A stretch of DNA of 64,000 bases. Origin: GCA-2748575 sp965222725 (lineage in GTDB: Bacteria > Pseudomonadota > Gammaproteobacteria > Pseudomonadales > Ketobacteraceae). The stretch covers positions 248,001-312,000 of the forward strand of contig OZ244969.1 in assembly GCA_965222725.1 (NCBI GenBank), in the 5' to 3' direction. Position 1 is the stretch's first letter, and each line of letters begins with the position of its first letter. Position numbers and translations under genes: made by a program. The notes under the pieces were generated by a model. The model saw only the letters and a list, made by a program, of their open reading frames with translations, made no database searches and was not told where the DNA came from. Positions 42,744 through 51,172 of the stretch are shown in pieces.

Positions 42744-43727
42744 TTAATCCCGGGAGGCGTCAGATACAACAGAGGAAAGCGAAGGGTCTTTGGCGATGTT
42801 AATCATGCAATGATTCACCAGATCAGGCAGAGACGCCTGCAGGTGCGACAGAATCGCATAGGAAAACGCGTAGTAGGTATCGATCACCTCGGTGGTTACC
42901 CGGTACACCATTTCGCTGTCCAGGGTAATGGCTTTGCCTTCTACAATATCATTGCTTAACAGCTCCACCAGGTAATCACGTTTGACTTTTGCCTGGGCCA
43001 GTGTGTTGCCAGGCACCAGCTTTTCCTGAAGCACCGGTGGCAGTTCCCGCACCTTGCCATCGAACACGCCGGTTAAACGGCCCAGTTCCTTTAATAGAAA
43101 TTCAATACGTCCCCGGGTCATGGCATCACACTGGTGGCTGGCCGCCGCATGGGTCGCCAGGCCCCGCAGCTTCGCCAACAGCTCAAAGCAGTCGGGCACG
43201 TTATTGCAGGCAATAAACTTGAGCACCGTCAGATTACGCAGTGTATCCACATCGGTAATAAAACGGCCCAGGTCATTGAGGTTATCGATATAGAGTTCAC
43301 CCCGGGCCCGCACCATCCGCAACAGGTATTCGATCAGGTGGGAATGGTATTCAAAGTTTTCCAGCACCGCGTCGTCCTGCCAGTTATGGGCTATGGTTTT
43401 CCAGGCGCTGAGAATATTGTCCTTGTCATTTCGGTCCACCACCCCGTCGGGTTCCAGCATCAGCAGGTCAATGCGCAGGGCAATTTCCTTTTGCAGGTCC
43501 GGCAAGCGTTCGGCAAAGCGGTCGTCCCCGCCCAGCAGCGCCATGGTTGCACCACGGTGGCGCTGAATGCAGGCCACAAGCGCCAACATTGAACGGACCA
43601 GGGTCAGGGTATCGGCCGCCAGCTTGCGCCCCTGGTGCACGGCGAGCACGGATTCGTGCGCTTTTTCCATAATCAGCGGGGGTTTATCGTCAATTTCACA
43701 GGTTGCTAGTGCAATTATCTCGGGCAT
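42744..43727 (-). CDS. Soluble NIT-domain (nitrate/nitrite-sensing) protein
   Basis: 327 residues, all-helical, without a signal peptide or membrane helix. The region with SMLALVACIQRHRGATMALLGG resembles the 'QRERGLSaG' helix of NIT domains, which in NasR binds nitrate or nitrite. Here it is not joined to a kinase, cyclase or ANTAR output. The other half of the protein is an extended helical bundle. It lies beside the globin and nrt operons, so it may report nitrate or nitrite to them through a partner; this is inference from fold and neighbours. The domain match is moderate. The ATG follows a weak RBS. Confidence 0.6.
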   Translation of the reverse strand: MPEIIALATCEIDDKPPLIMEKAHESVLAVHQGRKLAADTLTLVRSMLALVACIQRHRGATMALLGGDDRFAERLPDLQKEIALRIDLLMLEPDGVVDRNDKDNILSAWKTIAHNWQDDAVLENFEYHSHLIEYLLRMVRARGELYIDNLNDLGRFITDVDTLRNLTVLKFIACNNVPDCFELLAKLRGLATHAAASHQCDAMTRGRIEFLLKELGRLTGVFDGKVRELPPVLQEKLVPGNTLAQAKVKRDYLVELLSNDIVEGKAITLDSEMVYRVTTEVIDTYYAFSYAILSHLQASLPDLVNHCMINIAKDPSLSSVVSDASRD

Positions 43728-44031
43728 TGTGCTTTTTTAGACTCCGCGATGGGTTTTTCTGATCTCACACCTTATCCCGATACAGCAAAAAGCATTCCAG
43801 GCAGCGGTGACCCATCATTCAGGCCCATAAAAACCCCATGAATACAAAGCTTAATCCCCCCGGAATCAGAGGGTTAACGGATTTGGTTTAGGCCGGGAAG
43901 CTGTTATCCTACCAGGTTATCAGCCGCGGCCGGTGGTACCGGCCCGGAAGCAACGAATTCACAACTGAATTTACCCTTAAATTCCAACGCAAGATTAATG
44001 CAGTAACGACCCGTTATTCAGGAGAGAGTCC
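43728..44031. promoter_or_regulatory. 304-bp intergenic region upstream of ilvD
   Basis: No gene is seen. It holds a short perfect inverted repeat GGCCGGT/ACCGGCC at 43928-43944 that could be an operator for ilvD or the NIT-domain gene. A GGAGAG Shine-Dalgarno sits before the ilvD start. No clear attenuator peptide was found. Confidence 0.5.
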
Positions 44032-45876
44032 ATGCCGTCGTACCGTTCCAAAACCTCCACCGAAGGCCGCAATATGGCAGGTGCCCGCGCACTGTGGCGC
44101 GCCACAGGTATGCAGGACGACGATTTCAAAAAGCCCATCATTGCCGTCGCCAACTCCTTTACCCAGTTTGTGCCCGGCCACGTGCACCTGAAGGATATGG
44201 GCCAGCTGGTAGCCCGGGAAATTGAAAAGGCCGGCGGCGTTGCCAAGGAATTCAACACCATTGCCGTGGATGACGGCATTGCCATGGGCCATGACGGCAT
44301 GCTCTACAGCCTGCCTTCCCGCGAGATCATTGCCGATTCCGTGGAATACATGGCCAACGCCCACTGTGCCGACGCCCTGGTGTGCATTTCCAACTGCGAC
44401 AAAATCACCCCCGGGATGCTGATGGCCTCCCTGCGGCTCAACATTCCCACCATCTTTGTTTCCGGCGGCCCCATGGAAGCCGGCAAAACCAAGCTGGCGG
44501 ACAAACTGGTAAAACTGGATCTGGTGGATGCCATGGTGGCGGCCGCCGACCCGAATATTTCTGATGAGCAGGCGGAACAGTATGAGCGCAGTGCCTGCCC
44601 TACCTGCGGTTCCTGCTCCGGCATGTTCACTGCCAACTCCATGAACTGCCTTACCGAGGCGCTGGGCCTGTCACTGCCCGGCAACGGCACCACCCTGGCC
44701 ACCCATGCCGATCGCCGCCGCCTGTTTGAAGAGGCCGGGCGCCGCATTGTGGATATTACCAAACGCTATTACGAGCAGGATGACGATCAGGTACTGCCCC
44801 GCAGCATTGCCAACTTCAACGCCTTTGAAAACGCCATTGCCCTGGACATCGCCATGGGCGGCTCCACTAACACCATCCTGCACTTAATGGCGGCAGCCCA
44901 GGAAGGGGAAGTGGACTTTACCATGCAGGATATCGATCGCATGTCCCTGAAGGTTCCCCAGTTGTGCAAGGTGGCCCCCAACACCCCCAATTATCATATT
45001 GAGGATGTGCACCGGGCCGGCGGCATTATGGCTATTCTGGCGGAACTGGATCGCGCCGGCATCCTCCACAGCGACACCCCCACAGTGCATTCCAAAACCA
45101 TGAAGGAAGCCCTGCAGCACTGGGATATAAAACAAACCGACGACGAAGCCATTAAAACCTTCTTCCGGGCCGGCCCGGCGGGCATTCCCACCCAGGAAGC
45201 TTTCAGTCAGGATTGCCGCTGGGAATCCCTGGACGACGATCGCGAAAACGGCTGCATCCGTTCCATGGAACACGCCTATTCCCGGGAAGGTGGCCTGGCG
45301 GTGCTCCACGGAAATATTGCCCTGAACGGCTGCGTGGTAAAAACCGCCGGTGTAGATGAAAGTATTCTGACATTTTCCGGCCCGGCAAAAATCTTTGAAA
45401 GCCAGGATGATGCGGTTAAAGGCATTCTGAACGATGAAGTGAGCTCCGGTGAAGTGGTCATTATCCGCTACGAAGGCCCCAAAGGCGGCCCCGGTATGCA
45501 GGAAATGCTCTACCCCACCAGTTACCTGAAATCCAAAGGCCTGGGCAAGGCCTGTGCCCTGCTCACGGATGGCCGCTTTTCTGGCGGCACGTCCGGTCTG
45601 TCCATTGGCCATGTGTCGCCGGAAGCGGCTTCCGGTGGCGCCATCGGTTTGCTGCGCAATGGCGACATGATCACTATCGACATTCCCAACCGCACCATTA
45701 ACGTGGACCTGAGTGACACGGAACTGGCAGCACGCCGGGAAGAACAGGATGCCATTGGCTGGAAGCCGGCCAAGGAGCGCCCCCGTAAAGTGAGCACCGC
45801 ACTGAAAGCCTATGCGGCCATGGCCACCAGCGCCGACCGCGGCGGTGTGCGTGATCTGTCGCAACTGGAAAAATAA
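44032..45876 (+). CDS. ilvD: Dihydroxy-acid dehydratase
   Basis: 614 residues, the normal length of the E. coli-type enzyme. The Fe-S ligand motifs CISNCDKITPGML (~122) and TCGSCSGMFTANSMN (~195) are intact, as is the C-terminal GRFSGGTSGLSIGHVSPEAA. It dehydrates 2,3-dihydroxy-isovalerate and 3-methylvalerate to the keto-acids of valine and isoleucine in the cytoplasm. GGAGAG precedes the ATG. It is followed 21 bp later by a GNAT gene and then a helicase on the same strand. Several long reading frames on the opposite strand here are shadows. Confidence 0.97.
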   Translation: MPSYRSKTSTEGRNMAGARALWRATGMQDDDFKKPIIAVANSFTQFVPGHVHLKDMGQLVAREIEKAGGVAKEFNTIAVDDGIAMGHDGMLYSLPSREIIADSVEYMANAHCADALVCISNCDKITPGMLMASLRLNIPTIFVSGGPMEAGKTKLADKLVKLDLVDAMVAAADPNISDEQAEQYERSACPTCGSCSGMFTANSMNCLTEALGLSLPGNGTTLATHADRRRLFEEAGRRIVDITKRYYEQDDDQVLPRSIANFNAFENAIALDIAMGGSTNTILHLMAAAQEGEVDFTMQDIDRMSLKVPQLCKVAPNTPNYHIEDVHRAGGIMAILAELDRAGILHSDTPTVHSKTMKEALQHWDIKQTDDEAIKTFFRAGPAGIPTQEAFSQDCRWESLDDDRENGCIRSMEHAYSREGGLAVLHGNIALNGCVVKTAGVDESILTFSGPAKIFESQDDAVKGILNDEVSSGEVVIIRYEGPKGGPGMQEMLYPTSYLKSKGLGKACALLTDGRFSGGTSGLSIGHVSPEAASGGAIGLLRNGDMITIDIPNRTINVDLSDTELAARREEQDAIGWKPAKERPRKVSTALKAYAAMATSADRGGVRDLSQLEK

Positions 45877-45897
45877 CACTTCAGATAAGGATTCGTT

Positions 45898-46572
45898 ATG
45901 AACACGGATGTTTTGGAAACACCAGTGGAACAACAACAAACCAACGGCACCCATAACGCTCTGGATAATCTGGAAATACGGCCTGCCAAAAAAACCGATC
46001 AGGGCGCCATTGCCGAGCTGATGTACAGTTCCGGCATGGATATTTACGACTATATCCACACCTCTGACCGCAACCACGCACTGGATTATATTCAGAGCGA
46101 GTTTTTAAGTGGCCGTGGCCTCTGCTCCTGGAAACTGCTGACAGTCGCAGTGCTGGACGGCCAGGTGGTTGCCACCGGCACCTTTTATGATCGCGATGGT
46201 TACAAAACCATGTCGTCGCAGTCGCTGTTCGCCATGATGAAGTATTACGGTTTTGGCTTTGTGCCCCGCCTGCTGCGGGCCATGGACACCACCAAACTGG
46301 TACGGCCACCCAAACCGGATGATCTGTATCTGGCAAACTTTGGTGTGTCGCCGGCGTTACGGGGCACCGGTATTGGCACCCGGTTACTGCAGCATAAAAT
46401 TGACGAAGCCCGACAACAGGGTTACCGCATTGTGTCGCTGGATGTGTCTACCAAAAACCCCAAGGCAGAAGCGCTTTACAGCCGCCTTGGCTTTGCCGTT
46501 ACCAAAATCAAAAGCATGACCGGGCGCGATGGCAATGAATACGCCGGCAAAAAAATGGAACTGTTTCTTTAA
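45898..46572 (+). CDS. GNAT-family N-acetyltransferase
   Basis: 224 residues. After a ~25-residue polar leader the GNAT fold follows: LEIRPAKKTDQGAIAELMYSS, then the acetyl-CoA binding strand/turn LANFGVSPALRGTGIGTRLLQ (Arg/Gly-rich 'RGTGIG' pyrophosphate loop), and the closing KNPKAEALYSRLGF. A mid-part with alternating hydrophobics (MMKYYGFGFVPRLLRAMDT) is longer than in small GNATs. Substrate unknown. It has AAGG upstream and lies between ilvD and a helicase, possibly one transcript. Confidence 0.85.
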   Translation: MNTDVLETPVEQQQTNGTHNALDNLEIRPAKKTDQGAIAELMYSSGMDIYDYIHTSDRNHALDYIQSEFLSGRGLCSWKLLTVAVLDGQVVATGTFYDRDGYKTMSSQSLFAMMKYYGFGFVPRLLRAMDTTKLVRPPKPDDLYLANFGVSPALRGTGIGTRLLQHKIDEARQQGYRIVSLDVSTKNPKAEALYSRLGFAVTKIKSMTGRDGNEYAGKKMELFL

Positions 46573-46596
46573 CAGCGGAGTGATTACCGGAACGCA

Positions 46597-48546
46597 ATGG
46601 AGTTAAACCAGGAACAGCAACGGGCCGCCCACTACCAGGGCGACGCCAAACATTTGCTGGTGCTTGCCGGCGCCGGCACAGGAAAAACCCGGACCATTAT
46701 TGGCCGGGTTATTTTTCTGGTGCAGTCCGGTGTTCCCACCCAGCGTATTCTGATGCTTACCTTTACCCGCCGCGCTGCCAAGGAAATGCTGGGGCGGATG
46801 GAAAAGGATCTGGGCCCGGCCGCGCAACAGATTACCTGCGGTACCTTTCACCATTTTTGCCTGCAGATCATGCGGCGTATTCCCAAATCCTTTCAGCTGG
46901 AAAACACCACCATTATCGACCGGGACGATGCCCAGAGCCTGCTGCAACTGATTCGCGGTGAAAAGGTTCGCAAGGAAATCAAAAAAGAATTTCCCCGGGC
47001 CGCTACCTTGCTGAATTATATTTCCTACGCCAAAAACAGTTGCCTGTCGTTACAGGAATACCTGCTGCAGTTCACCGAACTGAGCGAGGAATTTATGGAA
47101 CTGACACTGGCCATTGGTAAGGAGTACGAATCCCGCAAACGGCAGCGTCAGTATCTGGATTATGACGATATCCTGCATCTGTTTGTAAAAACCCTGGAAG
47201 GCCGTCCGGAACTGGCAGCAAAAATTGCCGGCCTGTTTCAGCACATACTGGTGGACGAAATGCAGGACACCAATCCCCTGCAATGGAAAATTCTTGAGGC
47301 CCTGTCATCGGCCGATCTGTTTTGTGTGGGAGACGACGCCCAGTCCATTTATGCCTTCCGCGGTGCAGATTTTAAAAACGTGCACAAATTTACCGAACGC
47401 ATGGAAAACTCCGCGGTATTAAAGCTGCAGGAAAACTATCGCTCCACCCAGCCCATTCTGGACATGGCCAACTGGCTGCTGAATGAATCCGAAGTGGACT
47501 ACGACAAACAACTGACCGCCGCCCGGGGCAGCGGCAGCAAACCGGTGCTGGTGGATTTTGAATCCCGCCACGACGAAGCCTCCTGGATTACCACAGACTT
47601 GCTCAACCGCCATGAAGGCGGCGCTCACTGGAGCGATCATATGGTGCTGGTGCGCTCCGCCTGGTCGGCAAAAATTCTTGAGGGTGCATTGATTGATGCC
47701 GGCATCCCTTACCAGTTTGTAGGGGGCACCAGCCTGCTGGAAGCGGCCCATGTGAAAGATGTGCTGTCACTCTGCCGTGCCGCCCTGAACCGGCTGGATG
47801 AACTGGCCTGGATCCGCTATCTGAAATGCTGGCCCAAGGTGGGCGATGTAACAGCGGCCAAAACCGTGGCCGCTCTGCTCAGCAGTGATCCCGCCGAACC
47901 GGTGGAAGACGTGGTGCGCTCGGTACTGAAAAACCGCAGCGACATTATTGAAGGCATCCGCATTATTCAGTCACAGCATGGCACCCCCAGCCAGGCCATT
48001 CGCCAGGCAACCGAACACATGAGCACCACCTTTCACAATCGCTACGATCGCTGGGAATCGCGACTGGCTGATCTGCGCCTGCTGGCAGACCTGGCCGCAC
48101 GCTACAAGGATCTGCTGGGCTTTGTGGAAACCTATACCCTGGACCCCATCTCGAATTCCCAGGCAGAAAAAACCGATCAGGATGATGCCTTAACGGTGAT
48201 TACCGTGCACAGCGCCAAGGGCACCGAAGCCCGGGTATGTTATTGCCTTGGGGTACAACCGGGCACCTACCCCCATATGCGCAGCCTGGGGGACAAGGAC
48301 GCAGAGGAAGAAGAACGCCGGGTGCTGTACGTGGCCCTGACCCGGGCCCAGGATGAACTCATTATTACCCGCGCCGGTGACGACAGCCGCACCCTGTTCC
48401 ATGGCGGCTCTTATGTACAAAGCGCCGGCTCACCCTACTTTCTGGAATACCTGCCTCCCAGCCTGGTGGAACACCAGCAATACGGCTACGGACTGGGGCT
48501 GGCCAGCAGCTCGGTGTTTGACGAGCTGCTGGACGACTTCGAATAA
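46597..48546 (+). CDS. UvrD/Rep-family superfamily I DNA helicase
   Basis: 649 residues. Motif I GAGTGKTRTIIG (~29), motif Ia LTFTRRAAKEML, motif II VDEMQDTNPLQW, motif III GDDAQSIYAFRGA, motif IV QENYRSTQPIL, motif V VHSAKGTEARV and motif VI EEERRVLYVALTRAQDEL are all present. It should unwind DNA 3'-5' in repair or replication restart. It is shorter than UvrD (720) and lacks the usual extended C-terminus; it is closest in style to compact UvrD-like helicases. It follows the GNAT gene by 24 bp. Partner not evident. Confidence 0.92.
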   Translation: MELNQEQQRAAHYQGDAKHLLVLAGAGTGKTRTIIGRVIFLVQSGVPTQRILMLTFTRRAAKEMLGRMEKDLGPAAQQITCGTFHHFCLQIMRRIPKSFQLENTTIIDRDDAQSLLQLIRGEKVRKEIKKEFPRAATLLNYISYAKNSCLSLQEYLLQFTELSEEFMELTLAIGKEYESRKRQRQYLDYDDILHLFVKTLEGRPELAAKIAGLFQHILVDEMQDTNPLQWKILEALSSADLFCVGDDAQSIYAFRGADFKNVHKFTERMENSAVLKLQENYRSTQPILDMANWLLNESEVDYDKQLTAARGSGSKPVLVDFESRHDEASWITTDLLNRHEGGAHWSDHMVLVRSAWSAKILEGALIDAGIPYQFVGGTSLLEAAHVKDVLSLCRAALNRLDELAWIRYLKCWPKVGDVTAAKTVAALLSSDPAEPVEDVVRSVLKNRSDIIEGIRIIQSQHGTPSQAIRQATEHMSTTFHNRYDRWESRLADLRLLADLAARYKDLLGFVETYTLDPISNSQAEKTDQDDALTVITVHSAKGTEARVCYCLGVQPGTYPHMRSLGDKDAEEEERRVLYVALTRAQDELIITRAGDDSRTLFHGGSYVQSAGSPYFLEYLPPSLVEHQQYGYGLGLASSSVFDELLDDFE

Positions 48547-48564
48547 AACGGTTTCGCTGACCAC

Positions 48565-49092
48565 TTAAAAGTGTGTCACCGTTACCCGCCGCTCATGGCC
48601 ACCACGGTGGCGTGACTCCTCTTTGATACGATACACCCCGTGACGCTCGCCGTGTCTGCCATCATGACGGCGGTCGTGATGCCGGTAATGCTTCTTGTCG
48701 TGACGGTCGTGATGACCCCGGTGATGCCGGTCGCGGTGATGGCCTCGGTGCCCATCATAACGTCGATCACGATGGTAGGAATAGTGGCGATCATGACGGT
48801 GTCCGCAACCATTGTAGTGACGGTGATGTCCATGATGACGGTCTCCGCGGTGGTGATGTTTGCCTTTATAGTGCACTTCACGCACACCATCACTGGCTTC
48901 AATCAATGCATAACCTGCCACGGCGCCAATAGCCAGCCCGGTCAGTAACTGGGCAGTGTCATCATAGCCGTCATCATATTGGGCACTGGCAGACGTACTG
49001 ACCGCCATTCCGGCCACCACCACTAACCCACTGAAAACCTTAGCCAAACTGGATCTTAATCTCTCTTGGGATAGTTTTTTAGATAATTTCAT
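48565..49092 (-). CDS. Exported His/Arg-rich basic protein
   Basis: 175 residues. Signal peptide ~1-38 (KVFSGLVVVAGMAVSTSASAQ), a short Gly-zipper-like hydrophobic stretch (LLTGLAIGAVAGYALIEASDG, near 48-67) and then ~95 residues made almost only of His, Arg, Asp, Gly and Tyr (for example GKHHHRGDRHHGHH). No family is recognised. The composition suggests metal (zinc, copper, nickel) or anionic polymer binding in the periplasm. A large frame on the plus strand is a mirror of the same codons. Convergent with the helicase gene. Confidence 0.75.
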   Translation of the reverse strand: MKLSKKLSQERLRSSLAKVFSGLVVVAGMAVSTSASAQYDDGYDDTAQLLTGLAIGAVAGYALIEASDGVREVHYKGKHHHRGDRHHGHHRHYNGCGHRHDRHYSYHRDRRYDGHRGHHRDRHHRGHHDRHDKKHYRHHDRRHDGRHGERHGVYRIKEESRHRGGHERRVTVTHF

Positions 49093-49246
49093 AACCTGCT
49101 CCTTTGTTTAAGCAACATCTGCTCACTTACCCCGCCATCCTACCTCCCGGAAACTGAACTCAACCTGAACCGAATTTAACTATCCGTTCAGGATGAATTC
49201 AGCCGTCCTCAGGCTAAATGGAGCCAGACAAAACGGAGGACTACCC

Positions 49247-50275
49247 ATGAAATACCTGGCACGAATCGCAATCTTTTTCTCACTGCTGATGATGCTGGCA
49301 CTGGCCGCCAGCGTGCAGGCTGCAGAGCAGTCAGCAGACACCAGCGCCACCAAATCCACCGGCAAACAGATCAGTGTGGACAAAACCGGCAAGCTGGTGG
49401 CCAGATCCCATTTTTCAGATGTATGGATTGATAACACCTGGGTCACCCTGCTCACCGATCAGGACGGCGACGGCTTTTATCACCACTTCCGGTTTCGTTT
49501 TGATGCCGACACCACCCACCTGAGTCAGGCGCTTTACGCCAAGGTGTTTATGTCTGACGGCAGCGACCAATGGAAAATCTTTGAATCGGATACCTTTGTG
49601 ATTAACGCCCAGAGCGGCACCGACGTGTACGAAATCTCAACGTCACTTAACGAAGGCTACCCCACCGGCAACTACGATCTGATCCTGCGTTTGTATGACC
49701 CGGTATCCCACGAACTGCTGCTGGAATGGAACTGGCTGGACGACAGCCACCTGGCCAACCTGTATCTGGAAGACGCCGACCGCGACACCCTGTACAGCAG
49801 CACCCCCTATGTGCACAGCTTTACCACCGACCTGAGCGATGACTTTGACGGCGACGGCTACTTCAGCCGACTGGATCTGCGCGTGGATGTGGATGTGCCC
49901 TACGCCCGCAGCGATATCCGCATCGGCGTGGAACTCTATGATCCGGTGAGCGGCTGGGAGTCCCTGTACCTTTCACCAAAGATCACCATTGATGGCAGCA
50001 GCAGTCATGACACGGAAAGCATCACCCTGGAACTGGATTCCGGCTTTCCCGAGGATCACTACACCCTGCGCCTGACCGTGTACGAATCCCTGAGCCGGGC
50101 CATTCTGGCAACAGAATCCATTGACCAGACCATGCCCCTGGAAAGTCTGGATTACGAAGACTCGGATCACTATCGCTCCAGCAGCAGCCACGGCAGCGGT
50201 GGATCCATGGGGCTGCTTGGGTTGCTGATGCTGCCGGCACTGGCCGCCTTCAGGTTGCGGAAAAAGCGGCTATAA
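49247..50275 (+). CDS. Choice-of-anchor H type surface protein with GlyGly-CTERM-like tail
   Basis: 342 residues from the ATG 7 bp after GGAGG (an upstream in-frame ATG lacks an RBS). Signal peptide ~1-26. Two similar beta-domains follow, each with an Asp-rich turn like calcium-binding DQDGDGFYHHFRFRFDAD and DDFDGDGYFSRLDLRVD. The C-terminus is GSGGSMGLLGLLMLP, a hydrophobic helix and LRKKRL, the pattern of GlyGly-CTERM sorting signals cut by rhombosortase. So it is probably exposed at the surface or released. Function unknown; divergent from the His-rich protein gene. Confidence 0.8.
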   Translation: MKYLARIAIFFSLLMMLALAASVQAAEQSADTSATKSTGKQISVDKTGKLVARSHFSDVWIDNTWVTLLTDQDGDGFYHHFRFRFDADTTHLSQALYAKVFMSDGSDQWKIFESDTFVINAQSGTDVYEISTSLNEGYPTGNYDLILRLYDPVSHELLLEWNWLDDSHLANLYLEDADRDTLYSSTPYVHSFTTDLSDDFDGDGYFSRLDLRVDVDVPYARSDIRIGVELYDPVSGWESLYLSPKITIDGSSSHDTESITLELDSGFPEDHYTLRLTVYESLSRAILATESIDQTMPLESLDYEDSDHYRSSSSHGSGGSMGLLGLLMLPALAAFRLRKKRL

Positions 50276-50383
50276 CCAAAGCTGCTAATCATAGAACGGA
50301 TATGCATACCGCCAGCCTGTGGACGGTCCACGCCACGGTTAATGAACCGCTATACTGAAATAAAAAGTCACACAGGTTACTGC

Positions 50384-51172
50384 ATGTCGTATCGCAACAC
50401 ACTTGGCGCGCTGCTGCTGATAACACTTTTCAGCCACAACAGCGTACAGGCTGCGGAGGTGTTATCCATCCGGGCCGATAGCTGGTATCCCATGAACGGT
50501 GAGCCCGGTACTGCAAAACCGGGTTATATGATCGAGCTGGCACAAACCATAATGGCCCACCACGGCTACCAGGTGGATTACCAGCTGCTTCCCTGGAAAC
50601 GTTCCCTGAAATACGTGAACCAGGGCCGCGAAGACTGCGTGGTGGGCGCCTATAAAGCCGATGCCAGAGAACTGCTGTTCCCCGAAGAACCCTGGGGTGT
50701 TGATCAGGTGGATTTCTACGTCAAAAAAGGCAACGGCTGGCGTTACCAAGGGCTGGAATCCCTGCAGGGTATTACTGTGGGGCTGATCGGCGGCTATGCC
50801 TATGAAGAGAAATTCAACACCCTGGTAAAACGCAGTAACGACAAGGATCGTTTTCAGGCCATCAATGAAGACAATGCCCTGGAACTGAATATCCGGAAAA
50901 TACTGCGGGGCCGGATTACCGCAACCGTTGAATCCGTGTATGTCATGAACGCCAAACTGGAAGAGCTGGGCCTGACACAGGACATTGTCTCCGCCGGCAC
51001 CCTCACCTCCGGTGAGCTGATGTACATTGCCTGTTCCCCCAAACGCCCCTCATCAAAACAATACCTGCGCTGGATTGATGAAGGCACCCAACGCCTGCGC
51101 CGCAACGGTGAACTGCAGAAAATCCTGTCCCGCTACGGGCTCACCGACTGGAAACCACAAGCACAACAATGA
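50384..51172 (+). CDS. Periplasmic solute-binding protein, partner of the hybrid kinase
   Basis: 262 residues from the ATG at MSYRNTLGALLLI (an ATG 14 codons upstream is an alternative). Signal peptide ~1-25. Family-3 binding protein fold with IELAQTIMAHHGYQVDYQLLPWKRSLKYV and a C-terminal ILSRYGLTDW. It resembles the binding protein at 15078-15866 (same length and same ending). Its stop overlaps the start of a hybrid kinase by 4 bp (ATGA), so it is most likely the ligand receptor of that kinase, not a transporter part. Ligand: an amino acid or small organic molecule, unknown. Confidence 0.85.
   Translation: MSYRNTLGALLLITLFSHNSVQAAEVLSIRADSWYPMNGEPGTAKPGYMIELAQTIMAHHGYQVDYQLLPWKRSLKYVNQGREDCVVGAYKADARELLFPEEPWGVDQVDFYVKKGNGWRYQGLESLQGITVGLIGGYAYEEKFNTLVKRSNDKDRFQAINEDNALELNIRKILRGRITATVESVYVMNAKLEELGLTQDIVSAGTLTSGELMYIACSPKRPSSKQYLRWIDEGTQRLRRNGELQKILSRYGLTDWKPQAQQ

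Noticed and set aside
44884..46077. Long minus-strand open frame (397 codons) across ilvD
   Set aside because: It lies antisense to the well-supported ilvD and GNAT genes, has no RBS or family, and its composition mirrors their codons.
48640..48948. Plus-strand hydrophobic open frame rich in Met/Val/Ile opposite the His/Arg-rich gene
   Set aside because: A complement artefact of His and Arg codons; looks membrane-like only because of that.
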